Assembly (NCBI GenBank): GCA_965371805.1
Contig: CBDUZW010000004.1
Coordinates: forward strand, 62,001 to 126,000
Reading direction: 5' to 3'
Origin: JAOZTV01 sp965371805
GTDB taxonomy: Bacteria; Acidobacteriota; Aminicenantia; UBA2199
Length of the DNA: 64,000 nt
The position numbers and the translations under genes are program-made. Below the pieces are notes generated by a model that saw only the letters and a program-made list of their open reading frames with translations, ran no database searches and was not told the DNA's origin. Of the stretch, positions 43,302-50,795 are shown one piece after another; position 1 is the first letter of the stretch; every line of letters starts with the position of its first letter.

Positions 43302-45113
43302 ATGAATAAATTAAAAAAAGGTGGAAGCAGTGATGTTGATTCTGTTTACAATCGAGAATTTGAGATTCTTGAGAAAGCTTTAAAATATCTTGATTCTGAT
43401 GGTATTCCAAATGAAGAATTTTATGGAGAGTATAAAAACCTCGCAAAGAATTATAAAAAATTACTGCGGCAGACTATCAAGATAACTAAAGTTGGAGATA
43501 GTAACCAGAGAAAGGTTCTTCAGGCAAATGATAAAATTGAAGAACAAAATAGTGAACTTGAAAAAGCAAGAAAAGAAGCTGATAGAGCAAATAGTGCAAA
43601 AAGTGATTTTCTTGCGAAGATGAGCCATGAGATAAGAACGCCGATGAATGCAGTTCTTGGAATGACCGAATTGACTCTGTTAACCGATTTAAATGCGGAG
43701 CAGCTTGATTATCTGCAAACTGTCAAAAGTGCTGGACAGAACCTTCTCCATATCATAAATGATATTTTAGATTTTTCAAAAATTGAAGCGAAACAGTTAA
43801 CACTTGAAAGTATAGACTTTGACTTGAATGAATTGATAACATCAACTGTAAAAATGTTAACTGTAAATGCAGAAAAAAAAGGGTTGAAGCTACTCTCAAA
43901 AATAGAAAAAAATGTGCCAATTGTTTTGAGAGGTGATTCGGTTCGTATAAGACAGATTATAATTAATCTTATAGGTAATGCAATAAAATTTACATCTGAG
44001 GGGAATATTTTAATAGGTGCCGCTCTTGTTGATGAGAAAAATCAGAGAGAGGGAATATTTAACGTGCTTTTTTCGATAACAGATAAAGGTATTGGAATGA
44101 ATGAGGAACAACAGGGGAAGATTTTTGAAAGTTTTAGTCAGGCAGATAGTTCCACTACAAGAAAATATGGAGGAACCGGATTAGGCCTGGCAATATGTAA
44201 ACAGCTGTCTGAACTGATGGGTGGAGGCATAAGTGTTGTGAGTGAACCGGGAAATGGTAGTACTTTCAGCTTTTCAGTACTACTAAAACAAGGAGATCCC
44301 AAAGTTCTGGAAGAGTTTAAAAAAGAAAAAATGGTTGATGTTAAAGATATCAGCCCATTAAAGATACTTCTTGCCGAAGATAATAAGATGAACATTAAGT
44401 TAGCCCTTACCTTTTTAGAGAAGGCAGGACATTCAGTGACAGTTGCATATAATGGTATAGAAGCTTTGAATGAATTAAAAATGGGGCGATTTGATGTGAT
44501 TCTTATGGATGTTGAAATGCCTGGTATGGATGGACTTGAAGCAGCCGCATTAATAAGGAAAGGTGAGTGTGGAACTGAAAAAAAATCAATTCCTATCGTT
44601 GCGATGACCGCACATTCTCTCCCTGAATATAAAGATAAAGTATTTAAAGCTGGAATGAATGAGTTTATTACTAAACCTATAGATCTTGCATTGTTAAACA
44701 GAACTCTTGCCAAAATTATTCCTGAATATTCAAATGTAGACCTAAAAGTTAAAACATCATATATCAAACCGGATTTAGATGAAACTATAAGGTTTAATAA
44801 AAAGAAAGCTATTGATAAACTAGGTGATGATCTTGATTTGTTCAAACAATTTTGTGGGATGTTTGTAGATGAAATACCTGAGATTTCAAAGCAATTAAAT
44901 ATTGTTATTGAAAATAAGGATAGTGAGGAAATCAGAAAAAAAGCACATTATTTAAAAGGTTCGGCTGCTATGCTTGGATTAGATATTATATGTGAGATTT
45001 CAGCAAAGCTCGAAGCTGCCGGGAAAGAGAATAAGTTAGAGGAGACAGGAGAATTATTTAAGACACTCTCAAATGAACTTCTGATTTCAGAAAAATTAAT
45101 TGCAGAATTATAA
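43302..45113 (+). CDS. Hybrid histidine kinase with SiaD-type N-terminal stalk (HisKA-HATPase-REC-HPt)
   Basis: 603 residues, no membrane segments. The N-terminal helical region (about 10-95) contains [20 protein letters not shown] followed by [19 protein letters not shown], nearly the same as the N-terminus of the diguanylate cyclase encoded next. Then HisKA with the phospho-His in [15 protein letters not shown] (about 106-120), GHKL ATPase ([27 protein letters not shown]), a receiver domain (LLAEDNKMN, acceptor Asp in [12 protein letters not shown], Lys in FITKPID), and a C-terminal HPt with [15 protein letters not shown]. All phosphorelay residues are present. The shared stalk suggests regulation by the same SiaC-like partner as the cyclase. 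This pairing is the notable feature of the operon. Confidence 0.92.
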   Translation: MNKLKKGGSSDVDSVYNREFEILEKALKYLDSDGIPNEEFYGEYKNLAKNYKKLLRQTIKITKVGDSNQRKVLQANDKIEEQNSELEKARKEADRANSAKSDFLAKMSHEIRTPMNAVLGMTELTLLTDLNAEQLDYLQTVKSAGQNLLHIINDILDFSKIEAKQLTLESIDFDLNELITSTVKMLTVNAEKKGLKLLSKIEKNVPIVLRGDSVRIRQIIINLIGNAIKFTSEGNILIGAALVDEKNQREGIFNVLFSITDKGIGMNEEQQGKIFESFSQADSSTTRKYGGTGLGLAICKQLSELMGGGISVVSEPGNGSTFSFSVLLKQGDPKVLEEFKKEKMVDVKDISPLKILLAEDNKMNIKLALTFLEKAGHSVTVAYNGIEALNELKMGRFDVILMDVEMPGMDGLEAAALIRKGECGTEKKSIPIVAMTAHSLPEYKDKVFKAGMNEFITKPIDLALLNRTLAKIIPEYSNVDLKVKTSYIKPDLDETIRFNKKKAIDKLGDDLDLFKQFCGMFVDEIPEISKQLNIVIENKDSEEIRKKAHYLKGSAAMLGLDIICEISAKLEAAGKENKLEETGELFKTLSNELLISEKLIAEL

Positions 45114-45122
45114 AGGAAAAAT

Positions 45123-45884
45123 ATGATCAAATCTAAAAGACTTGAAAATGATATGTATGAGAAAGAATCAATTCTTCTTGAAAATGTAGTACAGGGTTCT
45201 TTAAATGAAAATCTCTCAAAAGATGAATTACATTCAAAACTTTCTTTTTTAATTAAATCTTATGGCAAGTTGTTAAAACTTATTAGAAAAATAACAAAGG
45301 TAGGGGATGCTAATCAGAGAAAGCTTGTTCTTGCATATGATGAAATAGAGAAACAGAAGAAAGAACTGGACAGTGCTTATTATAAGTTAGACCTATTGGC
45401 AAGAAAAGATCCTCTTACTCAACTTTCAAACAGAAGAGATTTTCTTGAAAAAGTAAATACAGAGATGGTAAGGTTTGAAAGGGATAAAAAAGAATTTGCT
45501 TTTGTTCTAAGTGATATAGATGATTTTAAATCTTTTAATGATAAATATGGACATGACTGTGGTGACTTTGTTTTAAAAAAAGTTTCTGAAGTATTTTCGA
45601 AAACAATCAGAAAACAGGATGCCGTAGGCAGGTGGGGGGGGGAAGAATTTATTCTGCTACTTCCTGGATCCCTGGCGGATGGTGCAATAAAGATCGCTGA
45701 AATAATAAGAAAAGCGATATCTGAACAGACATATGTATATGGAGATCTAAAACTATCTATTACTATGACTTTTGGCGTATCTATTTATGATGGATCCGGG
45801 GATATCGATAGTTGCATTAAAGAAGCAGATGAGGCTTTATATCTAGGCAAACAAAAGGGAAAAAATTGTGTTATATGGAGATAA
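45123..45884 (+). CDS. siaD: Diguanylate cyclase (SiaD-like, GGEEF)
   Basis: Cytoplasmic cyclase making c-di-GMP from two GTP; 253 residues. The N-terminal helical stalk (about 1-85) has YGKLLKLIRKITKVGDANQR then KLVLAYDEIEKQKKEL. The GGDEF domain (about 90-253) begins at the usual DPLTQLSNRRDFLE, has DIDDFKSFND(KYGH), and the active site WGGEEF. The inhibitory RxxD site five residues before GGEEF is not intact (the five residues are AVGRW), so product inhibition may be lost. Position next to siaB and siaC, plus the stalk, supports a SiaD-type enzyme switched by SiaC. A G9 run forms the Trp-Gly-Gly codons. Confidence 0.9.
   Translation: MIKSKRLENDMYEKESILLENVVQGSLNENLSKDELHSKLSFLIKSYGKLLKLIRKITKVGDANQRKLVLAYDEIEKQKKELDSAYYKLDLLARKDPLTQLSNRRDFLEKVNTEMVRFERDKKEFAFVLSDIDDFKSFNDKYGHDCGDFVLKKVSEVFSKTIRKQDAVGRWGGEEFILLLPGSLADGAIKIAEIIRKAISEQTYVYGDLKLSITMTFGVSIYDGSGDIDSCIKEADEALYLGKQKGKNCVIWR
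45634..45642 (+). repeat. G9 homopolymer inside the GGEEF codons
   Basis: Nine consecutive G bases encode part of Trp and both active-site Gly codons, in a genome of low GC. A one-base slip would frameshift the cyclase at its active site. Confidence 0.9.
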
Positions 45885-45885
45885 T

Positions 45886-46446
45886 ATGGATAAACTAAAA
45901 CTTTTTGAGTATTATAATAAGATGTGTAACCAGAATATTGTTCTGGACTTCCAGGGAGTTATTTCTCAGGATCTGCTTGTAGGCATGGCTGAGATGATAA
46001 AAAACAAATTCACTCAGAAATTTGGAAAAACAACAATGGTAAAAAAAATGTTTTCCGTATTTATTGAGCTTGCACAGAATATTGCCTACTATTCTTTTGA
46101 GAGGGTTGAGCTTGAAAAAGGGAAAGAAAAAGTTGGTGCCGGTATTATTGTTGTAACTGAACAGGATACATATTATACAATTACATCAGGTAATAAGATA
46201 GAGAAAGATAAAGCCATGGCAGTTGTAAAACAATGTGAGCATTTGAATAGATTAAATGAAGATGAATTGAAAGTTTATTATAAAGGGAAACTGAGAGAAC
46301 CAAGACCTGAAGGAAAAAAAGGCGGTGGAGTCGGTTTAGTAGAAATTTTGAGAAAAGCAAAAAGTAAGATAGAGTATAAGGTAACTCCTATCAATGATAT
46401 AGAATCATTTTTAGTGTTATCTGTGAAAATAGAGGAGATATTATGA
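45886..46446 (+). CDS. siaB: SiaB-family protein kinase (DUF6272)
   Basis: 186 residues. ATG 45886 is chosen since GGAG lies 5 nt upstream, and it begins 1 nt after the cyclase stop. The N-terminus MDKLKLFEYYNKMCNQNIVL is typical of the SiaB family. A GHKL-like ATP site is seen: the N-box in FSVFIELAQNIAYYS and a Gly-rich GGGVGLVEILRKAKS near the C-terminus. In Pseudomonas, SiaB phosphorylates SiaC and thereby turns off SiaC activation of the cyclase SiaD. Here the same gene order (cyclase, SiaB, SiaC) is compressed, with a 4-nt overlap to siaC. The opposing phosphatase SiaA is not present in the operon. Confidence 0.85.
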   Translation: MDKLKLFEYYNKMCNQNIVLDFQGVISQDLLVGMAEMIKNKFTQKFGKTTMVKKMFSVFIELAQNIAYYSFERVELEKGKEKVGAGIIVVTEQDTYYTITSGNKIEKDKAMAVVKQCEHLNRLNEDELKVYYKGKLREPRPEGKKGGGVGLVEILRKAKSKIEYKVTPINDIESFLVLSVKIEEIL

Positions 46447-46817
46447 AAGATCTAAAAGTTAAAAAAACAAAATACACACTGGATATTGATTTTAATGGAA
46501 CAACAGGAGTGCTGGAGATGGCTGGTTCCTCTTATCCTGAGAATGCGATTGATTTTTATAAACCAATAATTAATTGGATAGAATCCTTTATTAAAGAAGA
46601 AGCTAAACCCATAACTTTGAATTTCAGACTGAATTATCTAAATACTAGCTCGACAAAATGTATACTTGATATATTTGAAATTCTTGAAGAATATAACGAA
46701 AAGAATGAGGTAATAGTTAATTGGTACTATGAAGAGGATGATGAAGATATTCTGGAAACTGGTGAAGAAATGGGAGAAGATATGGAAATCTCAATGAACT
46801 TCATCCCTATTAAATAG
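46443..46817 (+). CDS. siaC: SiaC-family regulatory phosphoprotein (DUF1987)
   Basis: 124 residues, the family's usual length. Family features are VLEMAGSSYPENAIDFYKPI (positions about 23-42, substrate-ligand region) and the phosphorylation motif FRLNYLNTSSTKCILDIF, in which the Thr falls at residue 68, the same number as the Thr phosphorylated in Pseudomonas SiaC. The acidic C-terminus (YYEEDDEDILETGEEMGEDM) is also typical. Dephosphorylated SiaC binds SiaD and activates it. It is translationally coupled to siaB (ATGA overlap). It is the last gene of the operon, followed by a hairpin at 46894. Confidence 0.92.
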   Translation: MKDLKVKKTKYTLDIDFNGTTGVLEMAGSSYPENAIDFYKPIINWIESFIKEEAKPITLNFRLNYLNTSSTKCILDIFEILEEYNEKNEVIVNWYYEEDDEDILETGEEMGEDMEISMNFIPIK

Positions 46818-46893
46818 ACAGGATTGTTTACAAATTATTCTGATCAAAAAAATATATGATAATTATGGAATGTAATATTCCCACCTCCAGCAA

Positions 46894-46922
46894 CCAGAAA
46901 CCTCTTTATAAAAGGTTTCCGG
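46894..46922. terminator. Hairpin between convergent operons
   Basis: Arms CCAGAAACCT and AGGTTTCCGG (one mismatch) with a 9-nt loop, 77 nt after siaC and before the 3' end of the cupredoxin pseudogene. A poly-T tail is weak. Confidence 0.5.
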
Positions 46923-46985
46923 TCGCAATAAATTTTTAAAATAATTACATCTTAAAAGGAGACAAAATTCTAATTTAATAAAATG

Positions 46986-47377
46986 TTAGAATTGCACTTT
47001 TATCACAGCCCTCATCTTAGGATGAAAAGTACAGTAATAGCTCCAATCACCTTCCCATTGAAAAGTATGCTTAAAAGTCATGTTGGGAGATAGTGTTGCG
47101 GAATTAAAATCTTCAAATAACACCCTTGAGAGATCGCTCGTTGAACTAGGAGTACCACTGTAACAGTATGGTTTGAAGATCCTTTATTAACCCATGTGAT
47201 CTCTGTGTTTGGGTTGGTTACTGTAATGCTTGTTGGTACAAAATAGTTGTCATATATATATACTGTATTGATTGGCGGCGTTTCATCTTTCGCTTCCGCT
47301 ACAGCACTTTTCTTGCAGCCTGGTATTGATAATATAGTTAAGGATGCGATTAATAATATTATCAATGTTTTCATCAT
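46986..47377 (-). pseudogene. Frameshifted cupredoxin (plastocyanin-like) lipoprotein
   Basis: Frame 1 starts at ATG 47377 after AAGGAGG and has a lipobox-like SIPGCKKS. It reads VYIYDNYFVPTSITVTNPNT then WVNKGSSNHTVTV, with the first copper His, and would stop at 47078 after an unrelated tail. Adding one base near 47160 restores SGTPSSTSDLSRVLFEDFNS then FQWEGDWSYYCTFHPKMRAV, ending at TAA 46986-46988. The restored protein has the complete type-1 copper set: His in NHTV, then Cys, His and Met in YYCTFHPKM. So a single one-base deletion separates the leader and first ligand from the other three. It may be a recent pseudogene or a sequencing error. Confidence 0.85.
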
Positions 47378-47624
47378 ATCAACCTCCTTTGAAATTGCAT
47401 TAGCCTATATTGTTATAAATTAACGAAAAATTCAACAAAATTATTTTTTTTTTAAAATTAAATTTAAAATGAAAGAATTATTCCACAATGCTTAAGTAAA
47501 ATAAGCAATAAAAAATATAGTTAAATCATTTTATTTTCTGAAATTAAATTTTTAATTATATATTATCTATAAACTATTAATATGAAATCTTAAGAAGGAA
47601 AAAAGAAGAGAAATCAACGCATTT

Positions 47625-48128
47625 TTATTTCACAATAATTTTTGTCGAAATAATTGCCATCAGTTTACCTTTCCCATTTCTAAACATCAGTATACCTTTT
47701 AACTGTTTCTGGCTCCTGGAAAAATTAAAAATGGGATTGATTATCTGTTTCCAGACTGACGGTTCAGTGCTTGGGAAAGTTGTGGGTTCAACTCCAAATA
47801 TATGTGTTCTATTACCTTTGGGTGCAATGTAACCTCTAGGCAAATATTTGCCTAGACTCACCGGTCTTTTATTATCTCCAATTTTAAGCAAAATCTGGGT
47901 GAGCTCTGAAATTTTTGCTTTACCTAGTGCATTTAAGACATTGACCATTTGTATTCTATAATTGCCGCTATTTGATTTTTCCATCGTCAACACTCTTATA
48001 GAGGGGTTTGTATTAAAGGAATTCCATCTATTTAACATATTTTTCTTTGAATCGTTTTTAGAGAGAATTGGTCCTGTACAAATAATCAAAAATACAATAG
48101 TTAAAATGAATAAATATTTTTTTTTCAT
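47625..48128 (-). CDS. Exported protein of unknown function
   Basis: 167 residues from ATG 48128, which has GGGGGAAGA directly upstream; the frame extends back to 48152 without a ribosome site. The signal peptide is MKKKYLFILTIVFLIICTG. The mature part has no recognised domain. It contains ALGKAKISELTQILLKIGDN and a Pro/Thr-rich stretch VEPTTFPSTEPSVWKQI, and ends in beta-like GKLMAIISTKIIVK. It is a single gene; an inverted repeat (48184-48229) lies just upstream and could be its operator. I cannot suggest a function. Confidence 0.6.
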   Translation of the reverse strand: MKKKYLFILTIVFLIICTGPILSKNDSKKNMLNRWNSFNTNPSIRVLTMEKSNSGNYRIQMVNVLNALGKAKISELTQILLKIGDNKRPVSLGKYLPRGYIAPKGNRTHIFGVEPTTFPSTEPSVWKQIINPIFNFSRSQKQLKGILMFRNGKGKLMAIISTKIIVK

Positions 48129-48183
48129 TCTTCCCCCTGAAAGTCTTCCCACATATTTAAATAAAAGTTATAGTCAAAAATCT

Positions 48184-48229
48184 CATTTTATAGAATTTTT
48201 CCATAATTTACTCTAAGTTCTATAAAATG
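48184..48229. promoter_or_regulatory. 12-bp perfect inverted repeat, possible operator or terminator
   Basis: CATTTTATAGAA and its reverse complement TTCTATAAAATG, 22 nt apart, lie between the end of the YciO-like gene (48247) and the start of the exported protein (48128), both on the minus strand. It could bind a dimeric regulator or act as a terminator for the upstream operon. Confidence 0.5.
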
Positions 48230-48246
48230 ACAGGTGATTTTATGGG

Positions 48247-48861
48247 TCAGAAAAAAGAGAGATCGCCTTCTCCCTCTCTAATTATAACTGGTGGGTCAAC
48301 GGAAAAATCGACTATTGAAGATGGCTTATTTGGTCTTATTCCGCTGTCTAATATTAAGTCAATTTCATGTCCAAACATTTTGGCTATTTCTAAAGGATCA
48401 GTAAAGTAGTCATCTTCTCCCTTTGGGACACTTGCACTTAATATTGGCATTCCCATCTCTAGACTTATACATTTAGATACTTCACAGTTTGGAACTCTTA
48501 TTCCAATAGTTTTCCTTTTTTGTAGTATAGATTTATGAACACTTTTTGAGGCAGGAAGAATAAAGGTATATTTTCCCGGAAGTACTTTTTTCATTAGCCG
48601 GAAAGTTGAGTTGGACACTTTAACCCAATCTCCGATCTCTTTTAGGTCAGGAAAAACAAAACTTAGAAGCTTGTGTTTATTTATTTTTTTAATTCTTAAG
48701 ATTGTCTCAATGGCTTTTTTTTGTGTAATATCTGCTGCAAGTCCATATATTGTGTCAGTCGGATATACAATAACCCCACCTTTTTTCAGAATATCTGCTG
48801 CATGTATCATCTGTTTTCTATGAGGTGTATCGATATATACTTGTTGAATTTCTACTCCCAT
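48247..48861 (-). CDS. yciO: YciO/YrdC-family protein (Sua5-like)
   Basis: 204 residues, cytoplasmic. YrdC fold: GGVIVYPTDTIYGLAADITQ at about 29-48, RIKKINKHKLLSFV (the K-x-R-like nucleotide region), LPGKYTFILPAS, KRKTIGIRVPNC, and SASVPKGEDDYFTDPLEI, ending SSIVDFSVDPPVIIREGEGD. The ending 'RKTIGIRVP' and 'P..I.REGEGD' match YciO more closely than TsaC/YrdC, so the threonylcarbamoyl-AMP role for t6A tRNA modification is possible but not certain. No other TsaC-like gene is in the window. It is 21 nt downstream of the small gene at 48883-49107 and probably co-transcribed; the start has no clear Shine-Dalgarno. Confidence 0.85.
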   Translation of the reverse strand: MGVEIQQVYIDTPHRKQMIHAADILKKGGVIVYPTDTIYGLAADITQKKAIETILRIKKINKHKLLSFVFPDLKEIGDWVKVSNSTFRLMKKVLPGKYTFILPASKSVHKSILQKRKTIGIRVPNCEVSKCISLEMGMPILSASVPKGEDDYFTDPLEIAKMFGHEIDLILDSGIRPNKPSSIVDFSVDPPVIIREGEGDLSFF

Positions 48862-48882
48862 TTTGAATATTATTTATCTCAA

Positions 48883-49107
48883 TTAATCCTGTGGTTGTAC
48901 CCATTCTATCTGTCTTTTATTGAGAAAAATTACAGGGAATGAATTACCATCAGTTGAGACTTCATTGAGGATTATAAAATCAGAATCTAATGTTGTAAAC
49001 ATATCTGATAATCTTTCCTGAAGCTCAATATTTATCGTACCTTCAAAAATTGAACCACTAATAGTTTTTACAGCGACTTTTTTTTTATTAATAAACTTAT
49101 CTTGCAT
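48883..49107 (-). CDS. Small conserved protein, possible Sm/beta-barrel fold
   Basis: 74 residues. The sequence KKVAVKTISGSIFEGTINIE then ERLSDMFTTLDSDFIILNEV then FPVIFLNKRQIEWVQ suggests a five-stranded Sm-like barrel ('variable-strand, G-x-I-x-G' then 'F-I-x-L', 'I-x-L-x-K'). I recall similar small proteins of unknown function in diverse bacteria but cannot name the family with certainty. GGAGGA before ATG 49107 gives strong translation. It lies upstream of the YciO-like gene. It may bind nucleic acid or protein; no function is assigned. Confidence 0.65.
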   Translation of the reverse strand: MQDKFINKKKVAVKTISGSIFEGTINIELQERLSDMFTTLDSDFIILNEVSTDGNSFPVIFLNKRQIEWVQPQD

Positions 49108-49145
49108 TTATTCCTCCAATAATTTACTATGTAATTGTACAATTT

Positions 49146-49868
49146 TTAAAATTTAAAAGCAAATCCACCTCTGAAGATTAAGCCATCATAGACTGCAACC
49201 TCTCCAAGAAAATAAATATTGTTGGTTATTTCTCCCTTTACTCCAATAGAGAAATATATAATGGGAAAAAAACTGAGGGGGAATTTTTTTCCTTCCTCTT
49301 CTTCATATTCTTCTATTAATTCTGTTAAAGTAGTTTCCTCATTTATTTCACTCACAATGGCACCGGCAGCTGTCGTACCGGTGATTGTGCCATTAATAAA
49401 TCCATTTATTCTTCCAATTCCAAAGCCAAAACCAAAAAAAGGATGAACTCTATACTTGGGGGCTATATCCCACCTTAAACTGAAATTAAATGAATGCGGC
49501 TGAATATTGAAGATTCCAATTGCACTTATTTCACTTGAAACTCCGTAAATTGTATCTTTGTAATTACCAGAAAGATCGCCTTTGAAATTATTCTTTTCAT
49601 ATGATACCCCTAGCGAAAATGATCCGTACTTGCCTTTAGGGTAATATCTGAGATCTATTCCATAGTTATTCCCATTTGAGTCAAAGTTCAGGTCTCCTTT
49701 ATTACTATCGAAATTATCAAAAACATCTTCTAGGCCCTTTTCTATAAAGGGTTTTGCAAAATTAATCGACCAATATGAGTAGTGTATGCCAACTTCCCAT
49801 TTTCCGTTCCCATAAATATTGGCAAATAACAAAAATATAGTTAGTATTAATAAAAACGTTTTTTTCAT
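49146..49868 (-). CDS. Outer-membrane beta-barrel protein, paralogue of 4633-5376
   Basis: 240 residues with a signal peptide (MKKTFLLILTIFLLFANIYG). The mature barrel shows KWEVGIHYSYWSINF, GIDLRYYPKGKYGSFSLGVS, HPFFGFGFGIG and a C-terminal GLIFRGGFAFKF ending in Phe. It is collinear with the protein at 4633-5376, 44 kb away. The acidic loop (TLTELIEEYEEEEGKKF) is also conserved. A strong AAGGAGG precedes ATG 49868. Two dispersed copies in one window suggest a family with several members in the genome. Function unknown. Confidence 0.8.
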   Translation of the reverse strand: MKKTFLLILTIFLLFANIYGNGKWEVGIHYSYWSINFAKPFIEKGLEDVFDNFDSNKGDLNFDSNGNNYGIDLRYYPKGKYGSFSLGVSYEKNNFKGDLSGNYKDTIYGVSSEISAIGIFNIQPHSFNFSLRWDIAPKYRVHPFFGFGFGIGRINGFINGTITGTTAAGAIVSEINEETTLTELIEEYEEEEGKKFPLSFFPIIYFSIGVKGEITNNIYFLGEVAVYDGLIFRGGFAFKF

Positions 49869-50018
49869 CTTTTCACCTCCTTAAAAGGGTTATTATAAAT
49901 GTAGGATTTTTTTTTAAAAAATTCAACAAAAAAGTTGAATAATAAATAATAAAGTATTAGAATACTGTTTAATTGATGTTACTTTTAACAATAAAAAAAT
50001 ATATATAGGAGGTCTGTT

Positions 50019-50396
50019 TTGTATAAAAAAACAAGGTTTTTTGATTTGAACTATTACAAGTTTTTAGGTTCTTGGGCTTGGATTCTGCATAGGTTGACCG
50101 GTCTTGCTCTAATTTTTTACCTGTCGTTACATATTTTTGTAATTAATACGTTAACCAGAGGAGCCGATCAGTTTAATGAAGTGATGAAGTTTTTGGGATC
50201 TCCGCTATTTAAATACCTTGAAATAGGCCTATGGTTTGTTATCCTATTTCATGCTTTTAATGGGGTAAGGATTTTAATCGTTGATTTCTCCAAAGGGTCT
50301 CTTTATCATAAAAAGTTATTTTGGATATTGATGGCAATAGCTTTTATAATGTGGGTATGGGGTAGTTATACTATACTTTCTCACATTTTAGGATAG
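50019..50396 (+). CDS. sdhC: Succinate dehydrogenase cytochrome b subunit SdhC
   Basis: Membrane anchor subunit of complex II, 125 residues, about three transmembrane helices. The heme/quinone region is seen in WAWILHRLTGLALIFYLSLH (about 18-37), the HR-x-TG...SLH signature of the cytochrome b556 family, and a later His in VILFHAFNGVRILIVD. The start is TTG 50019, placed after AGGAGGT at 50007-50013 with 5-nt spacing. It is the first gene of the sdhCDAB operon, with a 10-nt gap to sdhD. Confidence 0.92.
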   Translation: MYKKTRFFDLNYYKFLGSWAWILHRLTGLALIFYLSLHIFVINTLTRGADQFNEVMKFLGSPLFKYLEIGLWFVILFHAFNGVRILIVDFSKGSLYHKKLFWILMAIAFIMWVWGSYTILSHILG

Positions 50397-50406
50397 GAGA
50401 TAAATT

Positions 50407-50793
50407 ATGAAAAAAAGATTAACTGAAACTTCAAAAACTGGAGCTATAGCCTGGTTATTTCAAAGAATAACAGCTGTTATTTTATTTATATTATTGATTG
50501 CTCATTATATTGGATATCATTTTCTCTCAAAAGGTGTTACTCCTGGTGGCAAGGATATAACTTTTAAAGAGGTTCAAGGGCTAATGAGTTCACCTTTTTT
50601 TAATCTAATTCAATTCCTTTTTCTTCTAACAGCTTTATATCATGGAATAAATGGGATCTGGATGGTAATTGAAGATTATATTTCTAATAAAGGGTGGAGG
50701 CTATTTCTTTACAGTGTATTAATTATTGTAGGAATAAGTTTATTATTTGTGGGGACTTTGACAATTTTAAAAGTCTCATCTTTAGGAGCTTAA
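50407..50793 (+). CDS. sdhD: Succinate dehydrogenase membrane anchor SdhD
   Basis: 128 residues, three predicted membrane helices. [20 protein letters not shown] (about 17-36) resembles the 'RxTA/S...H' anchor motif, and [19 protein letters not shown] carries the second heme-type His. It anchors SdhAB and forms the quinone site with SdhC. It is 2 nt before the sdhA ATG, so tightly coupled. Confidence 0.9.
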   Translation: MKKRLTETSKTGAIAWLFQRITAVILFILLIAHYIGYHFLSKGVTPGGKDITFKEVQGLMSSPFFNLIQFLFLLTALYHGINGIWMVIEDYISNKGWRLFLYSVLIIVGISLLFVGTLTILKVSSLGA

Positions 50794-50795
50794 AG

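Noticed and set aside
44138..44845. Long open frame (235 codons) antisense to the hybrid histidine kinase
   Set aside because: It lies wholly within the receiver and HPt coding region, has Ser/Ile-rich shadow composition and no ribosome site; the sense frame has all family motifs.
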